A stretch of DNA of 64,000 nt from assembly GCF_001005085.2 (NCBI RefSeq), contig NZ_LBMU02000023.1, positions 310,001 through 374,000 of the forward strand, in the 5' to 3' direction. The notes under the pieces are model-generated. The model had not been told where the DNA came from. It searched no databases and saw only the letters and a program-made list of their open reading frames with translations. The position numbers were made by a program, and so were the translations under genes. This DNA comes from Streptomyces humi (GTDB lineage: Bacteria > Actinomycetota > Actinomycetes > Streptomycetales > Streptomycetaceae). Shown here one piece after another: positions 16,675-25,689 of the stretch. Position 1 is the first letter of the stretch, and every line of letters begins with the position of its first letter.

Positions 16675-18852
16675 ATGACCGAGAGCACCACCATCCGCTG
16701 GGAACAGGACGACACCGGCGTCGTCACCCTCGTCCTGGACGACCCCGACCAGTCCGCGAACACCATGAACGCGGCCTTCGTCGAGTCGATCGCCGCGATC
16801 GCCGACCGTCTGGAGGCCGAGCAGGACTCGGTCCGGGGTGTCATCTTCACCTCCGCCAAGAAGACCTTCTTCGCCGGCGGCGACCTGCGCGACCTGATCC
16901 GGGTCACCCCGGAGACCGCCCAGGACCTCTTCGACGGCGGCCTCGCGATCAAGCGCAACCTGCGCCGCATCGAGACCCTGGGCAAGCCGGTCGTCGCCGC
17001 CATCAACGGCGCGGCCCTCGGCGGCGGCTTCGAACTCGCCCTCGCCTGCCACCACCGGGTCGCCCTTGACACGCCCGGCACGAAGATCGGCTGCCCCGAG
17101 GTCACCCTCGGCCTGCTCCCGGGCGGCGGCGGGGTCGTCCGCACGGTCCGCCTGCTCGGCATCGCCGACGCCCTCCTGAAGGTCCTCCTCCAGGGCACCC
17201 AGTACAACGCCCGCCGGGCCCAGGAGAACGGCCTGGTCCACGAGGTCGCCGCGACCCCCGAGGACCTCCTCGCCAAGGCCCGCGCCTTCATCGACGCCAA
17301 CCCCGAGTCGGCGCAGCCCTGGGACAAGCCGGGCTACCGCATCCCCGGCGGCACGCCCGCCAACCCGAAGTTCGCCGCCGACCTGCCCGCCTTCCCGGCC
17401 AGCCTGCGCAAGCAGACCAACAACGCCCCCTACCCGGCGCCGCGCCGCATCCTGGCCGCCGCCGTCGAGGGCAGCCAGGTCGACTTCGAGACCGCCCAGG
17501 TCATCGAGGCCCGCTACTTCGTGGAGCTGGCCGCCGGGCAGATCTCGAAGAACATGATCCAGGCGTTCTTCTTCGACCTCCAGGCCGTCAACTCCGGCGC
17601 CAACCGTCCCCAGGGCATCGAGCCGCGCAAGGTCACCAGGGTCGCCGTCCTCGGCGCGGGCATGATGGGCGCCGGCATCGCGTACTCGTGCGCACGCGCG
17701 GGCATCGACGTCGTCCTCAAGGACGTCTCGGCCGAGGCCGCCCTCAAGGGCAAGGGCTACTCCGAGAAGCTGTGCGCCAAGGCCGTCGCCAAGGGCCGTA
17801 CCAGCCAGGAGAAGGCCGACGCGCTGCTCGCCCGGATCACGCCCACCGCGGACCCGCAGGACCTGGCCGGCTGCGACGCGGTGATCGAGGCCGTCTTCGA
17901 GGACACCGCCCTCAAGCACAAGGTGTTCCAGGAGATCGAGTCCGTCGTCGCCCCGGACGCGCTGCTCTGCTCCAACACCTCCACCCTGCCCATCACCGCC
18001 CTCGCCGAGGGCGTCGAGCGCCAGGCCGACTTCATCGGCCTGCACTTCTTCTCGCCCGTCGACAAGATGCCGCTCGTCGAGATCATCAAGGGCGAGCGCA
18101 CCGGCGACGAGGCCCTCGCACGCGCCTTCGACCTGGTCCGGCAGATCAACAAGACGCCGATCGTCGTCAACGACTCCCGCGGCTTCTTCACCTCCCGGGT
18201 GATCGGCCACTTCATCAACGAGGGCGTCGCCATGGTCGGCGAGGGCATCGAGCCCGCGTCCGTCGAGCAGGCGGCGGCCCAGGCCGGCTACCCGGCCAAG
18301 GTGCTCTCCCTGATGGACGAGCTGACGCTCACCCTGCCCCAGAAGATCCGCCGCGAGTCGAAGCTGGCGGTCGAGGAGGCGGGCGGCACCTGGCAGGCGC
18401 ACCCGGCGGAGGCGGTCATCGACCGCATGGTCGACGAGTTCGGCCGCCCCGGCCGCAGCGGGGGAGCGGGCTTCTACGACTACGCCGAGGACGGCGGCCG
18501 CGCCGCCCTGTGGCCCGGTCTGCGCGAGCACTTCACCCGGCCCGGCCGGGAGATCCCGTTCCGGGACATGCAGGAGCGGATGCTCTTCGCCGAGGCCCTG
18601 GACACCGTCCGGCTCCTGGAGGAGGGCGTGCTGACCTCGGTCGCCGACGCCAACATCGGCTCGGTCTTCGGCATCGGCTTCCCGGGCTGGACCGGTGGTG
18701 TCCTCCAGTACGTCAACGGCTACGAGGGAGGGCTCCCCGGCTTCGTGGCCCGCGCGCGTGAACTCGCCGAGACCTACGGCGAGCGCTTCGCCCCGCCCGC
18801 GCTGCTGGTCGACAAGGCGGCGAAGGGGGAGACCTTCACCGACGGGCGCTGA
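16675..18852 (+). CDS. fadB: Fatty-acid oxidation complex alpha subunit (enoyl-CoA hydratase / 3-hydroxyacyl-CoA dehydrogenase)
   Basis: This 725-residue bifunctional enzyme has an N-terminal crotonase domain (oxyanion-hole GGDLRDL and NGAALGGGFELALACHHRV, about residues 1-200). A Rossmann 3-hydroxyacyl-CoA dehydrogenase domain (VLGAGMMGAGIAY, about 325 on) follows, with IEAVFED, SNTSTLPIT, HFFSPVDKMPLVEII and a C-terminal dehydrogenase domain pair. It hydrates enoyl-CoA and oxidises the hydroxyacyl-CoA with NAD. It works with the thiolase just upstream; GGAG precedes ATG 16675. A hairpin beyond the stop and the convergent MerR gene mark the operon end. Confidence 0.95.
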   Translation: MTESTTIRWEQDDTGVVTLVLDDPDQSANTMNAAFVESIAAIADRLEAEQDSVRGVIFTSAKKTFFAGGDLRDLIRVTPETAQDLFDGGLAIKRNLRRIETLGKPVVAAINGAALGGGFELALACHHRVALDTPGTKIGCPEVTLGLLPGGGGVVRTVRLLGIADALLKVLLQGTQYNARRAQENGLVHEVAATPEDLLAKARAFIDANPESAQPWDKPGYRIPGGTPANPKFAADLPAFPASLRKQTNNAPYPAPRRILAAAVEGSQVDFETAQVIEARYFVELAAGQISKNMIQAFFFDLQAVNSGANRPQGIEPRKVTRVAVLGAGMMGAGIAYSCARAGIDVVLKDVSAEAALKGKGYSEKLCAKAVAKGRTSQEKADALLARITPTADPQDLAGCDAVIEAVFEDTALKHKVFQEIESVVAPDALLCSNTSTLPITALAEGVERQADFIGLHFFSPVDKMPLVEIIKGERTGDEALARAFDLVRQINKTPIVVNDSRGFFTSRVIGHFINEGVAMVGEGIEPASVEQAAAQAGYPAKVLSLMDELTLTLPQKIRRESKLAVEEAGGTWQAHPAEAVIDRMVDEFGRPGRSGGAGFYDYAEDGGRAALWPGLREHFTRPGREIPFRDMQERMLFAEALDTVRLLEEGVLTSVADANIGSVFGIGFPGWTGGVLQYVNGYEGGLPGFVARARELAETYGERFAPPALLVDKAAKGETFTDGR

Positions 18853-18877
18853 GCCGGCGCCGCGCCGGGTGCGCGGA

Positions 18878-18900
18878 GCGGGCCCTCCTCAGGGGCCCGC
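18878..18900. terminator. Shared hairpin between fadB and the MerR gene
   Basis: GCGGGCCC (18878-18885) and GGGCCCGC (18893-18900) form an 8-bp perfect stem with a 7-nt loop, 26 bp after the fadB stop. It overlaps the last codons of the convergent MerR gene. It could act as a bidirectional terminator, although no U-tract follows. Confidence 0.55.
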
Positions 18901-19596
18901 GAGCCACCGGCGCACCTCCGCACTGAGCGAGCGCTGGAACGCCGTCAGCAGTGCCTGGACCACCAGCGGCTGCATGTGGGCGGACAGGGACTTCACGTCC
19001 GCCTCGGCCCGCTCCGCCACCTCGGCCCGGAACAGCTGGGAGAGCTCGTGCGCGGCCGCCCGCGCGTGCTCGGTCAGGACGGTGCGCGCGGCCAGGATCG
19101 CCTTCTCGGACAGCGGTACGTCGAGGAGCTGCACGGCCAGCCGGAACAGGCCGGGGTCGATGCGGTAGGCGTCGCCGTCGGGCCGTACGACGTCCATCGC
19201 GACGAGCCGTTCGACGTCCGGCGCCTCCAGCGGGCGCCCGGCCCGGCGGCGCAGTTCCCCGGCGGTGACCGTCTCCTCGGTGTCCGGGGCCCAGGAGGCG
19301 ACCGCGGCCCGGTGGATGGCCAGGTCGTGATCGCTCAGGCCGGGCGGCAGCCGCCGCAGGTAGCGCTCGATCGCGGCCAGCGTCATGCCCTGCTGCTGCA
19401 ACTCCTCGATCAGCGCCAGCCTGGCCAGGTGTTCCCGCCCGTAGTGCCCGACCCGCCGCGGACCGATCACCGGCGGCGGGAGCAGCCCCTTCGTGCCGTA
19501 GAACCGGACCGTGCGGACCGTGGTGCCGGCCCGTGCGGCCAGCTCGTCGATCGTGAGCGCGGGCTCCCCGGACTCGCTGTCCGTGTCGGTCGTCAT
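18889..19596 (-). CDS. MerR family transcriptional regulator
   Basis: The 235-residue protein starts its MerR winged helix-turn-helix near residue 14 (LTIDELAARAGTTVRTVRFYGTKGLLPPP), with the YGREHLARLALIEELQQQGMTLAAIERYL wing and dimerisation helix following. The C-terminal 140 residues are an unusual helical effector domain without a cysteine-based metal site, so a metal is an unlikely ligand. ATG 19596 is chosen rather than an upstream ATG at 19650 because family sequence follows it and the operator lies between the two. The adjacent fatty-acid operon and shared operator motif suggest an acyl-CoA-type signal. Confidence 0.9.
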   Translation of the reverse strand: MTTDTDSESGEPALTIDELAARAGTTVRTVRFYGTKGLLPPPVIGPRRVGHYGREHLARLALIEELQQQGMTLAAIERYLRRLPPGLSDHDLAIHRAAVASWAPDTEETVTAGELRRRAGRPLEAPDVERLVAMDVVRPDGDAYRIDPGLFRLAVQLLDVPLSEKAILAARTVLTEHARAAAHELSQLFRAEVAERAEADVKSLSAHMQPLVVQALLTAFQRSLSAEVRRWLAGP

Positions 19597-19611
19597 GTGC
19601 AGCAGTATCGC

Positions 19612-19632
19612 TGTCACACCGGCACTGTGACA
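19612..19632. promoter_or_regulatory. Inverted-repeat operator of the MerR gene
   Basis: TGTCACA (19612-19618) and TGTGACA (19626-19632) are perfect inverted repeats with a 7-bp spacer, 16-36 bp upstream of the MerR start codon. The position fits autoregulation. Confidence 0.6.
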
Positions 19633-19849
19633 CGCGGGTGTCGCGTACACGCGTTCGAGCGGACGTCACTCACCCGTCATGATCGAGACCTTGTGAGAAG
19701 TTCCGCTCTGTGATCCACGTCATCGCATGTGCCGCGAGGGCCGGGGGAAGGTTGCGCCTTGGTCTGTGCAAACAACCGAGCGCGCCGACCGAGTACGTCC
19801 GGACAGCCGAGCGCGATCCGCTCGGGCGCACCAGAGAGTGGAACCACCT

Positions 19850-21289
19850 GTGAGCAAGGACGCCGTCGACACGGCACAGGCCGTCGCCACCCGGACCGAC
19901 GCGGCCCGGACGCCCGCGGACGCGGGCGACGCCGGCTACAGCAAGGACCTCAAGCACCGCCACGTCAACATGATCGCCATCGGCGGCGCGATCGGCACCG
20001 GCCTCTTCCTGGGGGCCGGCGGACGCCTGCACAACGCCGGCCCGGCACTCGCCCTCGCCTACCTGGTCTGCGGAATCTTCGCCTTCTTCGTGGTACGCGC
20101 CCTCGGCGAGCTGGTCCTGTACCGCCCCTCCTCCGGCTCCTTCGTGTCGTACGCGCGCGAGTTCCTCGGTGAGAAGGGCGCGTACGTCGCCGGCTGGATG
20201 TACTTCCTCAACTGGTCCACGACCGGTATCGCCGACATCACCGCGATCGCGCTCTACACGCACTACTGGAGCATGTTCACGAGCATCCCGCAGTGGACGC
20301 TCGCGCTCGTCGCCCTGGCCGTGGTGCTGGCGGTGAACCTGATCTCGGTGAAGATCTTCGGCGAGATGGAGTTCTGGTTCGCAATCATCAAGGTCGCCAC
20401 CCTGGTCGGCTTCATGCTGATCGGTGTCTTCCTGCTGGCCACCCAGCACAAGGTGGACGGCACGACCCCGGGCCTGAGTGTCATCACCGACCACGGCGGC
20501 GTCTTCCCGCACGGTGTGATGCCGGTCGTCCTCGTCATGCAGGGCGTGATCTTCGCGTACGCGGCCCTGGAACTCGTCGGCGTCGCGGCCGGCGAGACCG
20601 CGGAGCCGGAGAAGGTCGTCCCGCGCGCGGTGAACTCCATCATGTGGCGCGTCGGCCTTTTCTACGTCGGTTCGGTCGTCCTGCTGGCCCTGCTCCTGCC
20701 CGGCTCGGTCTACTCGGCCGACGAGAGCCCCTTTGTCACGGTCCTCTCCAAGATCGGGGTCTCCGGCGCCGGCGACGTGATGAACCTGGTGGTCCTCACC
20801 GCCGCGATGTCGTCCCTCAACTCCGGCCTGTACTCCACGGGCCGCATCCTGCGCTCGATGGCGGCGGCCGGCTCCGCCCCGAAGTTCACGGCCCGCATGA
20901 ACCGCAGCCAGGTCCCCTACGGCGGCATCCTGCTGACCTGCGCGGTCTGTGTGCTCGGCGTCGGGCTGAACTACCTGATGCCCAGCCAGGCCTTCGAGAT
21001 CGTGCTGAACGTGGCCTCCCTCGGCATCATCAGCACCTGGGTGATCATCATGCTCTGCCACCTGATCTTCGTCCGCAGGGCGAAGGCGGGCCTGGTCGAG
21101 CGCCCGTCGTTCCGCCTCCGCTTCAGCCCGTACACCGAGCTGGCCACGGTCGCCTTCCTGCTGGTCTGCCTCGGCATGATGTGGAACGACCCGGCGGTCG
21201 GCCGCAAGACCCTCCTGCTCATCCCGGTGATCGCCGCGCTCCTGGTGGCGGGCTGGTTCGGCGTCCGCCGCAGGGTCGCTTCGAAGTAA
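19850..21289 (+). CDS. ansP: Amino acid permease, APC family (L-asparagine permease-like)
   Basis: The 479-residue protein has twelve hydrophobic segments. It carries the amino-acid permease signature beginning [20 protein letters not shown], then [20 protein letters not shown], with the conserved [22 protein letters not shown] loop. The close resemblance is to the bacterial asparagine/GABA/aromatic permease branch, nearest in memory to mycobacterial AnsP; substrate specificity is inferred. GTG 19850 is the likely start because the sequence becomes hydrophilic but family-like there; the frame is open upstream to 19727 and the Shine-Dalgarno is weak. No catabolic gene is adjacent. Confidence 0.85.
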   Translation: MSKDAVDTAQAVATRTDAARTPADAGDAGYSKDLKHRHVNMIAIGGAIGTGLFLGAGGRLHNAGPALALAYLVCGIFAFFVVRALGELVLYRPSSGSFVSYAREFLGEKGAYVAGWMYFLNWSTTGIADITAIALYTHYWSMFTSIPQWTLALVALAVVLAVNLISVKIFGEMEFWFAIIKVATLVGFMLIGVFLLATQHKVDGTTPGLSVITDHGGVFPHGVMPVVLVMQGVIFAYAALELVGVAAGETAEPEKVVPRAVNSIMWRVGLFYVGSVVLLALLLPGSVYSADESPFVTVLSKIGVSGAGDVMNLVVLTAAMSSLNSGLYSTGRILRSMAAAGSAPKFTARMNRSQVPYGGILLTCAVCVLGVGLNYLMPSQAFEIVLNVASLGIISTWVIIMLCHLIFVRRAKAGLVERPSFRLRFSPYTELATVAFLLVCLGMMWNDPAVGRKTLLLIPVIAALLVAGWFGVRRRVASK

Positions 21290-21331
21290 CAGGCAGGCGC
21301 CGCTGTCAGTGGCATCTCCTACGGTGGTGCC

Positions 21332-21823
21332 ATGGCGGAGATCACGTACGTCCGGGGGGACGCCACCGCGCCGGCGGGCAAAGGCGTCAAGGTGATCGCC
21401 CATGTCTGCAACGACCTGGGGGGTTGGGGAAAGGGCTTCGTGCTGGCGGTCTCGCGCCGCTGGCCGGAGCCCGAGAAGGCGTACCGGGCCTGGCACCGCG
21501 ACCGCGCGAACAACGACTTCGCCCTGGGCGCGGTCCAGCTGGTGCGCGCCGACCGCTACCTGTGGGTGGCCAACATGATCGGCCAGCGCGGCACCAGAAC
21601 GGGCAGCAAGGGCGTCCCGGTCCGCTACGAGGCGATCGACGCCGCACTGGCCAAGCTGGCCGACGCGGTGATCGAACGGGGCGCGTCCGTACACATGCCC
21701 CGCATCGGCTGTGGACTGGCGGGCGGCAAATGGTCCCGGATCGAGCCGCTGATCAACGAACGCCTGCTGACCCGAGGAATCCCGGTCACGGTCTACGACC
21801 ACGGCACCGAATCGCCCCTTTAG
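21332..21823 (+). CDS. Macro domain protein (ADP-ribose binding/hydrolysing)
   Basis: This 163-residue protein is a single macro domain. It has the N-terminal GDATAP strand, the ligand loop VIAHVCNDLGGWGKGFVLAVSRRWP, and the C-terminal MPRIGCGLAGGKW phosphate loop. Proteins of this type bind or hydrolyse ADP-ribose 1''-phosphate, O-acetyl-ADP-ribose or ADP-ribosylated targets. The short spacing and the Asn in VCND resemble the Poa1p-like branch. The last three codons and the stop lie within a dispersed hairpin repeat. It is 42 bp after the permease and may be cotranscribed. Confidence 0.9.
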   Translation: MAEITYVRGDATAPAGKGVKVIAHVCNDLGGWGKGFVLAVSRRWPEPEKAYRAWHRDRANNDFALGAVQLVRADRYLWVANMIGQRGTRTGSKGVPVRYEAIDAALAKLADAVIERGASVHMPRIGCGLAGGKWSRIEPLINERLLTRGIPVTVYDHGTESPL

Positions 21824-21864
21824 GGGCGCGAGGAACTGCGCGACCAGCCATACGCGGCCCGCAG
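21813..21864 (+). repeat. Dispersed Streptomyces hairpin element, copy 1
   Basis: CGCCCC-TTTA-GGGGCG (21813-21828) followed by AGGAACTGCGCGACCAGCC. The hairpin covers the macro-domain stop codon and may terminate transcription toward the convergent M1 peptidase. A near-identical core recurs in inverse orientation at 55663-55699 and in a decayed form at 28717-28757. Confidence 0.75.
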
Positions 21865-21892
21865 CCCCCCACTCACCGCACCCGGCACCTGC

Positions 21893-23383
21893 TCAGTGCA
21901 CGTCGTTCGTGGCCTCGATCCGCTTCCAGGACTTCGGCTGCGCTCCAGCCCCCACGGCCTTCGCCACACCCCCCACGGCCTTCGCCGCAGGCACCGCCGG
22001 CTTCGTCGGCTCGAACAGCCACGCGTCGAACAGCGCGCCCAGCGACTTCCCCGACACCTTCTCCGCGTACGCCTCGAAGTCCCCCACCGAAGCGTTCCCG
22101 TACGCGTGCTCCTTCGGCCACCCCTTCAGGATCGCGAAGAACGCGTCGTCACCGACCGCGTTCCGCAGCGCCTGCACGGCCAGCGCCCCCCGGTCGTACA
22201 CGGCGACGTCGAACTGGTCGTCCGGACCGGGATCCCCCGGCTCGACCGTCCAGAACGCGTCGTCGGCCGGATGCGACGCGTACACGTAGTCGGCGAGTTC
22301 CTGCGTCGTGCCCTCGCCCTCGTGCTCCGACCACAGCCACTGCGCGTACCGGGCGAACCCCTCGTTGAGCCAGATGTCCTTCCAGCCCTTGAGGGAGACG
22401 TCGTCCCCGTACCACTGGTGGGCCAGTTCGTGCACGACCACCGAGGTGTTGGAGCCGTTCGCGAACTGCTTGGGGCTGTAGTACACGCGGGTCTGCGTCT
22501 CCAGCGCGTACCCGGTGGTGGTGTTCGGCACGTACCCGCCGGCCGAGGCGAACGGATACGGCCCGAAATAGCCGGACAGCCAGTCCACCAGCTCCCCGGT
22601 GCGCTCCACGCTCGCCCGCGCCGCCCCGTCGTTGTCGCCGAGGTCCTCGCTGTAGGCGTTGACGACCGGCACACCGCCCTCGGAGGTGCTGGTGGTGATG
22701 TCGAACTTCCCGACCGCCAGCGTGGTCAGGTAGGTCGCCTGCGGCTTGTTCTGCCGCCAGTTGTAGCGGGTCCAGCCCAGCTTCGAACTCGTCGACTGGA
22801 GCAGGCCGTTGGAGATGACCTGGGTGCCGTCGGGCACGGCCACCGACACGTCGTAGGTCGCCTTGTCCAGCGGGTGGTCGTTGCTCGGGTACCACCACCA
22901 GGCCGCCTCGGGCTCGTCCGCCGCGACAGCGCCGTCCGGGGTGCGGTGCCAGGTGTTGAAGCCGTACGCGCTCTTCGTCGACGGCACCCCGCTGTAGCGG
23001 ACGACCACGGTGATCGGCGTGCCCTTCGCCAGCGGCGACTTCGGCGTGATCACCAGCTCGTGCTGACCGGAGGTGGTGAAGGCGGCCTGCGCCCCGTTGA
23101 CCCGCACCTCGCTGACGTCCAGCAGGAAGTCCAGGTCGAAGCTGGACAGGTCCTGGGTGGTCCGCGCCAGGATCGTGGCCGTTCCGGCCAGTTCGTCGGT
23201 CGCGGGCTGGTACTGGAGGCGCAGGTCGTAGTGGGAGACGTCGTAGCCGCCGTTGCCGTAGTACGGGTAGTAGGGGTCGCCGATGCCCGGCGCGCCGGCG
23301 GTGTGGCTCGCGGCCGATGCCGGGATCGCCAGCAGCAGGGAGGCCGCCGCGAGGACGCCCGGCGCGAGGATTCTGCGGTGCAA
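21893..23383 (-). CDS. Secreted M1 family metallopeptidase (aminopeptidase)
   Basis: The 496-residue protein has a Sec-type signal peptide (RRILAPGVLAAASLLLAIPA, cleaved near ASA). The mature enzyme shows the M1 gluzincin zinc site HELAH (318-322) and NEGFA with Glu341, spaced HExxH-18-E. The exopeptidase GAMEN loop is not obvious; the region reads GGYVPN, so aminopeptidase specificity is uncertain. TTG 23383 is selected because GGAG precedes it and the signal peptide starts there; the longer frame adds a basic, unrelated stretch. It is divergent from another secreted peptidase, suggesting joint extracellular peptide use. Confidence 0.88.
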   Translation of the reverse strand: MHRRILAPGVLAAASLLLAIPASAASHTAGAPGIGDPYYPYYGNGGYDVSHYDLRLQYQPATDELAGTATILARTTQDLSSFDLDFLLDVSEVRVNGAQAAFTTSGQHELVITPKSPLAKGTPITVVVRYSGVPSTKSAYGFNTWHRTPDGAVAADEPEAAWWWYPSNDHPLDKATYDVSVAVPDGTQVISNGLLQSTSSKLGWTRYNWRQNKPQATYLTTLAVGKFDITTSTSEGGVPVVNAYSEDLGDNDGAARASVERTGELVDWLSGYFGPYPFASAGGYVPNTTTGYALETQTRVYYSPKQFANGSNTSVVVHELAHQWYGDDVSLKGWKDIWLNEGFARYAQWLWSEHEGEGTTQELADYVYASHPADDAFWTVEPGDPGPDDQFDVAVYDRGALAVQALRNAVGDDAFFAILKGWPKEHAYGNASVGDFEAYAEKVSGKSLGALFDAWLFEPTKPAVPAAKAVGGVAKAVGAGAQPKSWKRIEATNDVH

Positions 23384-23445
23384 GTGAACTCCAGGTCGGT
23401 AGGGGGCCGGGGCGCGCCCGCCGCAACCGGCCGGCACGCCGCGTC

Positions 23446-23482
23446 GATGGAGCATGCGTCTGGTGGATGGAGCACGAGTCTG
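23446..23482. repeat. 17-bp direct repeat between two divergent peptidase genes
   Basis: GATGGAGCATGCGTCTG (23446-23462) and GATGGAGCACGAGTCTG (23466-23482) occur 20 bp apart start to start, two helical turns. They sit in the 241-bp divergent promoter region and differ at two positions. They could bind a dimeric regulator. Confidence 0.6.
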
Positions 23483-23624
23483 TCCGGAGCCTATTCAGTC
23501 CCTGTGTCCCCTGGCCTGTCCATGGCACCTGCTGTCACACGATCGCCATTCGGCCGTAATCCGATCCGACGGTCCCTCATGCGCCCCCTTCTGCACGGGA
23601 GTTGACCGAGGTAGCGTCCGCCGC

Positions 23625-25577
23625 ATGCCGATTCGTACGCGCTTCACGATCTGGAGACCGTTCGCCGTGGCGGCCGTCGCGGCCCTGATCGCCGCCTTCC
23701 TCACCCCGGCCGCGGCGCAGGCCGCCGGTACCCCCCGGGAGAGCCGGCCCGTCTACTCGTACGCCGACGCCATCCGCGAGGCGGTCTGGGTGGACACCGG
23801 ACTCGACTCCGACGGCGACGGGAGGACCGACCGCGTCGCCGCCGACATCGTCCGCCCCGCCGAACCCGCCGCCCAGGGCCGCAAGGTGCCGGTCATCATG
23901 GACGCCAGCCCCTACTACTCCTGCTGCGGCCGCGGCAACGAGAGCCAGCTCAAGACGTACGACGCCCAGGGCGACGTCGTCCAGATGCCGCTGTTCTACG
24001 ACAACTACTTCGTGCCCCGCGGCTACGCGTTCGTCGGCGTCGACCTCGCGGGCACCAACCGCTCGGACGGCTGCGTCGACGTCGGCGGCCGCTCGGACAT
24101 CCAGTCAGCCAAGGCCGTCGTCGACTGGCTGAACGGCCGGGCCAAGGCGTACCGCAGCCGTACCGGCACCACCACGGTCAAGGCGACCTGGACCAACGGC
24201 AGAACCGGCATGATCGGCAAGAGCTGGGACGGCACCATCGCCAACGGTGTCGCCGCGACCGGCGTGAAAGGCCTGAAGACGATCGTCCCGATCAGCGCCA
24301 TCTCCTCCTGGTACGACTACTACTTCGCGCAGGGTGCCCCGCTGTACGACTCGGGCCCCGACTGGCTGGCCGACGCGGTGGAGAGCGACGCGGCCCACGC
24401 CGGGTGCGCCGCCGTCCAGCGGAAACTGGTCGACGAGGCCCCGCGCAGCGGTGACTGGACCGGCCTGTGGACCGAGCGCGACTACGTCAGGGACGCGGCC
24501 AGGGTGAAGGCCAGCGTGTTCCTCGTGCACGGCATGCAGGACCTCAACGTCCGCACCAAGCACTTCGGCCAGTGGTGGGACGCGCTCGCGAAGAACGGTG
24601 TCGAGCGCAAGATCTGGCTCTCCCAGACCGGTCACGTCGACCCCTTCGACTACCGGCGCGGCGCCTGGGTCGACACCCTGCACCGCTGGTTCGACCACGA
24701 ACTCCTCGGCTACGACAACGGGATCGACCGAGAGCCGATGGCCGACATCGAACGCCACCCCGACCAGTGGGTCACCTCCGCCGCCTGGCCGCCGAGCGGT
24801 ACGCGGACCACCACCCTGCGCCCGGCCGCCGGCACCCAGGCGGGTGTCGGCACCCTCGGCCTGCGCGCGGGCGGCGGCACCGAGACCTTCACCGACGACC
24901 CGCAGCACAGCGAGACCGACTGGGCGGCCCGGATCGCCACCCCGACCTCGGACAAGGCCGGTTTCCTCACCGCGCCGCTCACCCGCGACCTGCGGGTGTC
25001 CGGCTCGTCCGAGGTCACGGTCACGGCCACCCCGACCACGTCGACGGCCCACCTGACCGCCGTCCTGGTGGACCTGGGCCCGGACACCGTCCGGGACTAC
25101 TCCGATGCGGCCGAGGGCATCACCACCCTCACCGACCGGACCTGCTGGGGCGAGAGCACGGCCGGTGACAGCGCCTGCTTCCTGAGGACCGCCGCCAAGA
25201 CCAAGGCCGTCGACTACACCGTCCTCAGCCGCGGCTGGGCCGACCTCGGCACCTACGCCGACCCGGGCAAGGGCGTGCCGCTCACCCCGGGCAAGGCGTA
25301 CACGATCACCGTCGACCTGGCGGCCACCGACCACGTCGTGCCCAAGGGCCACCGGCTGGCGCTGATCGTCGCGGGCACGGACAAGGACCTCATCGATCCG
25401 CCGTCCACGACTCCGACGCTCACCCTGGACCTGTCCCGCACCGCGGCCGGGGTCCCGCTGGTCGGCGGCCGGGCCGCGTTCACGGCCGCGACCACGGCCC
25501 GCTGGACCGCCCCGGCGAAGCGTGCCCTGGCCGGCCTCCGCGCCCCGCACACCGTCCCCCACGTCCCCGCGAGCTGA
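23625..25577 (+). CDS. Secreted Xaa-Pro dipeptidyl-peptidase (S15 family)
   Basis: This 650-residue protein has a signal peptide (FAVAAVAALIAAFLTPAAAQA). An alpha/beta-hydrolase catalytic domain follows with the nucleophile Ser200 in GKSWDGTIA, VHGMQDLNV holding the likely Asp and QTGHVDP holding the likely His. The C-terminal jelly-roll domain (about residues 420-630) is of the X-Pro dipeptidyl-peptidase/cocaine-esterase type. The enzyme should remove Xaa-Pro dipeptides from peptides outside the cell. ATG 23625 opens directly into the signal sequence. Its end is part of a 22-bp tandem repeat. Confidence 0.92.
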   Translation: MPIRTRFTIWRPFAVAAVAALIAAFLTPAAAQAAGTPRESRPVYSYADAIREAVWVDTGLDSDGDGRTDRVAADIVRPAEPAAQGRKVPVIMDASPYYSCCGRGNESQLKTYDAQGDVVQMPLFYDNYFVPRGYAFVGVDLAGTNRSDGCVDVGGRSDIQSAKAVVDWLNGRAKAYRSRTGTTTVKATWTNGRTGMIGKSWDGTIANGVAATGVKGLKTIVPISAISSWYDYYFAQGAPLYDSGPDWLADAVESDAAHAGCAAVQRKLVDEAPRSGDWTGLWTERDYVRDAARVKASVFLVHGMQDLNVRTKHFGQWWDALAKNGVERKIWLSQTGHVDPFDYRRGAWVDTLHRWFDHELLGYDNGIDREPMADIERHPDQWVTSAAWPPSGTRTTTLRPAAGTQAGVGTLGLRAGGGTETFTDDPQHSETDWAARIATPTSDKAGFLTAPLTRDLRVSGSSEVTVTATPTTSTAHLTAVLVDLGPDTVRDYSDAAEGITTLTDRTCWGESTAGDSACFLRTAAKTKAVDYTVLSRGWADLGTYADPGKGVPLTPGKAYTITVDLAATDHVVPKGHRLALIVAGTDKDLIDPPSTTPTLTLDLSRTAAGVPLVGGRAAFTAATTARWTAPAKRALAGLRAPHTVPHVPAS

Positions 25578-25676
25578 CCTTCGCGTCCCCGCGAGCTGAT
25601 CTCCGGGGCTCCGCGAGCTGACGTCCGGGGCTCCGCGAGGTGATCTCCGGGGCTCCGGACGACCTCCGGGGCCCCG
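25567..25676. repeat. 22-bp tandem repeat spanning the peptidase stop codon
   Basis: Copies start at 25567, 25589, 25611 and 25633, each like CCGCGAGCTGATCTCCGGGG plus CT. A partial fifth unit, CCGGACGACCTCCGGGG, starts at 25655. Copy 1 contains the last codons and stop codon of the S15 peptidase; each of copies 1 to 4 carries a TGA at the same place. Confidence 0.85.
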
Positions 25677-25689
25677 GCAGCACACGTTC

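Noticed and set aside
16471..18531. 686-codon minus-strand frame opposite fadB
   Set aside because: High-GC DNA opens long antisense frames; the plus strand encodes FadB with all motifs.
19670..21802. 710-codon minus-strand frame opposite the permease and macro-domain gene
   Set aside because: Composition-driven shadow frame; it is rich in Asp/His/Gln/Arg with no domain.
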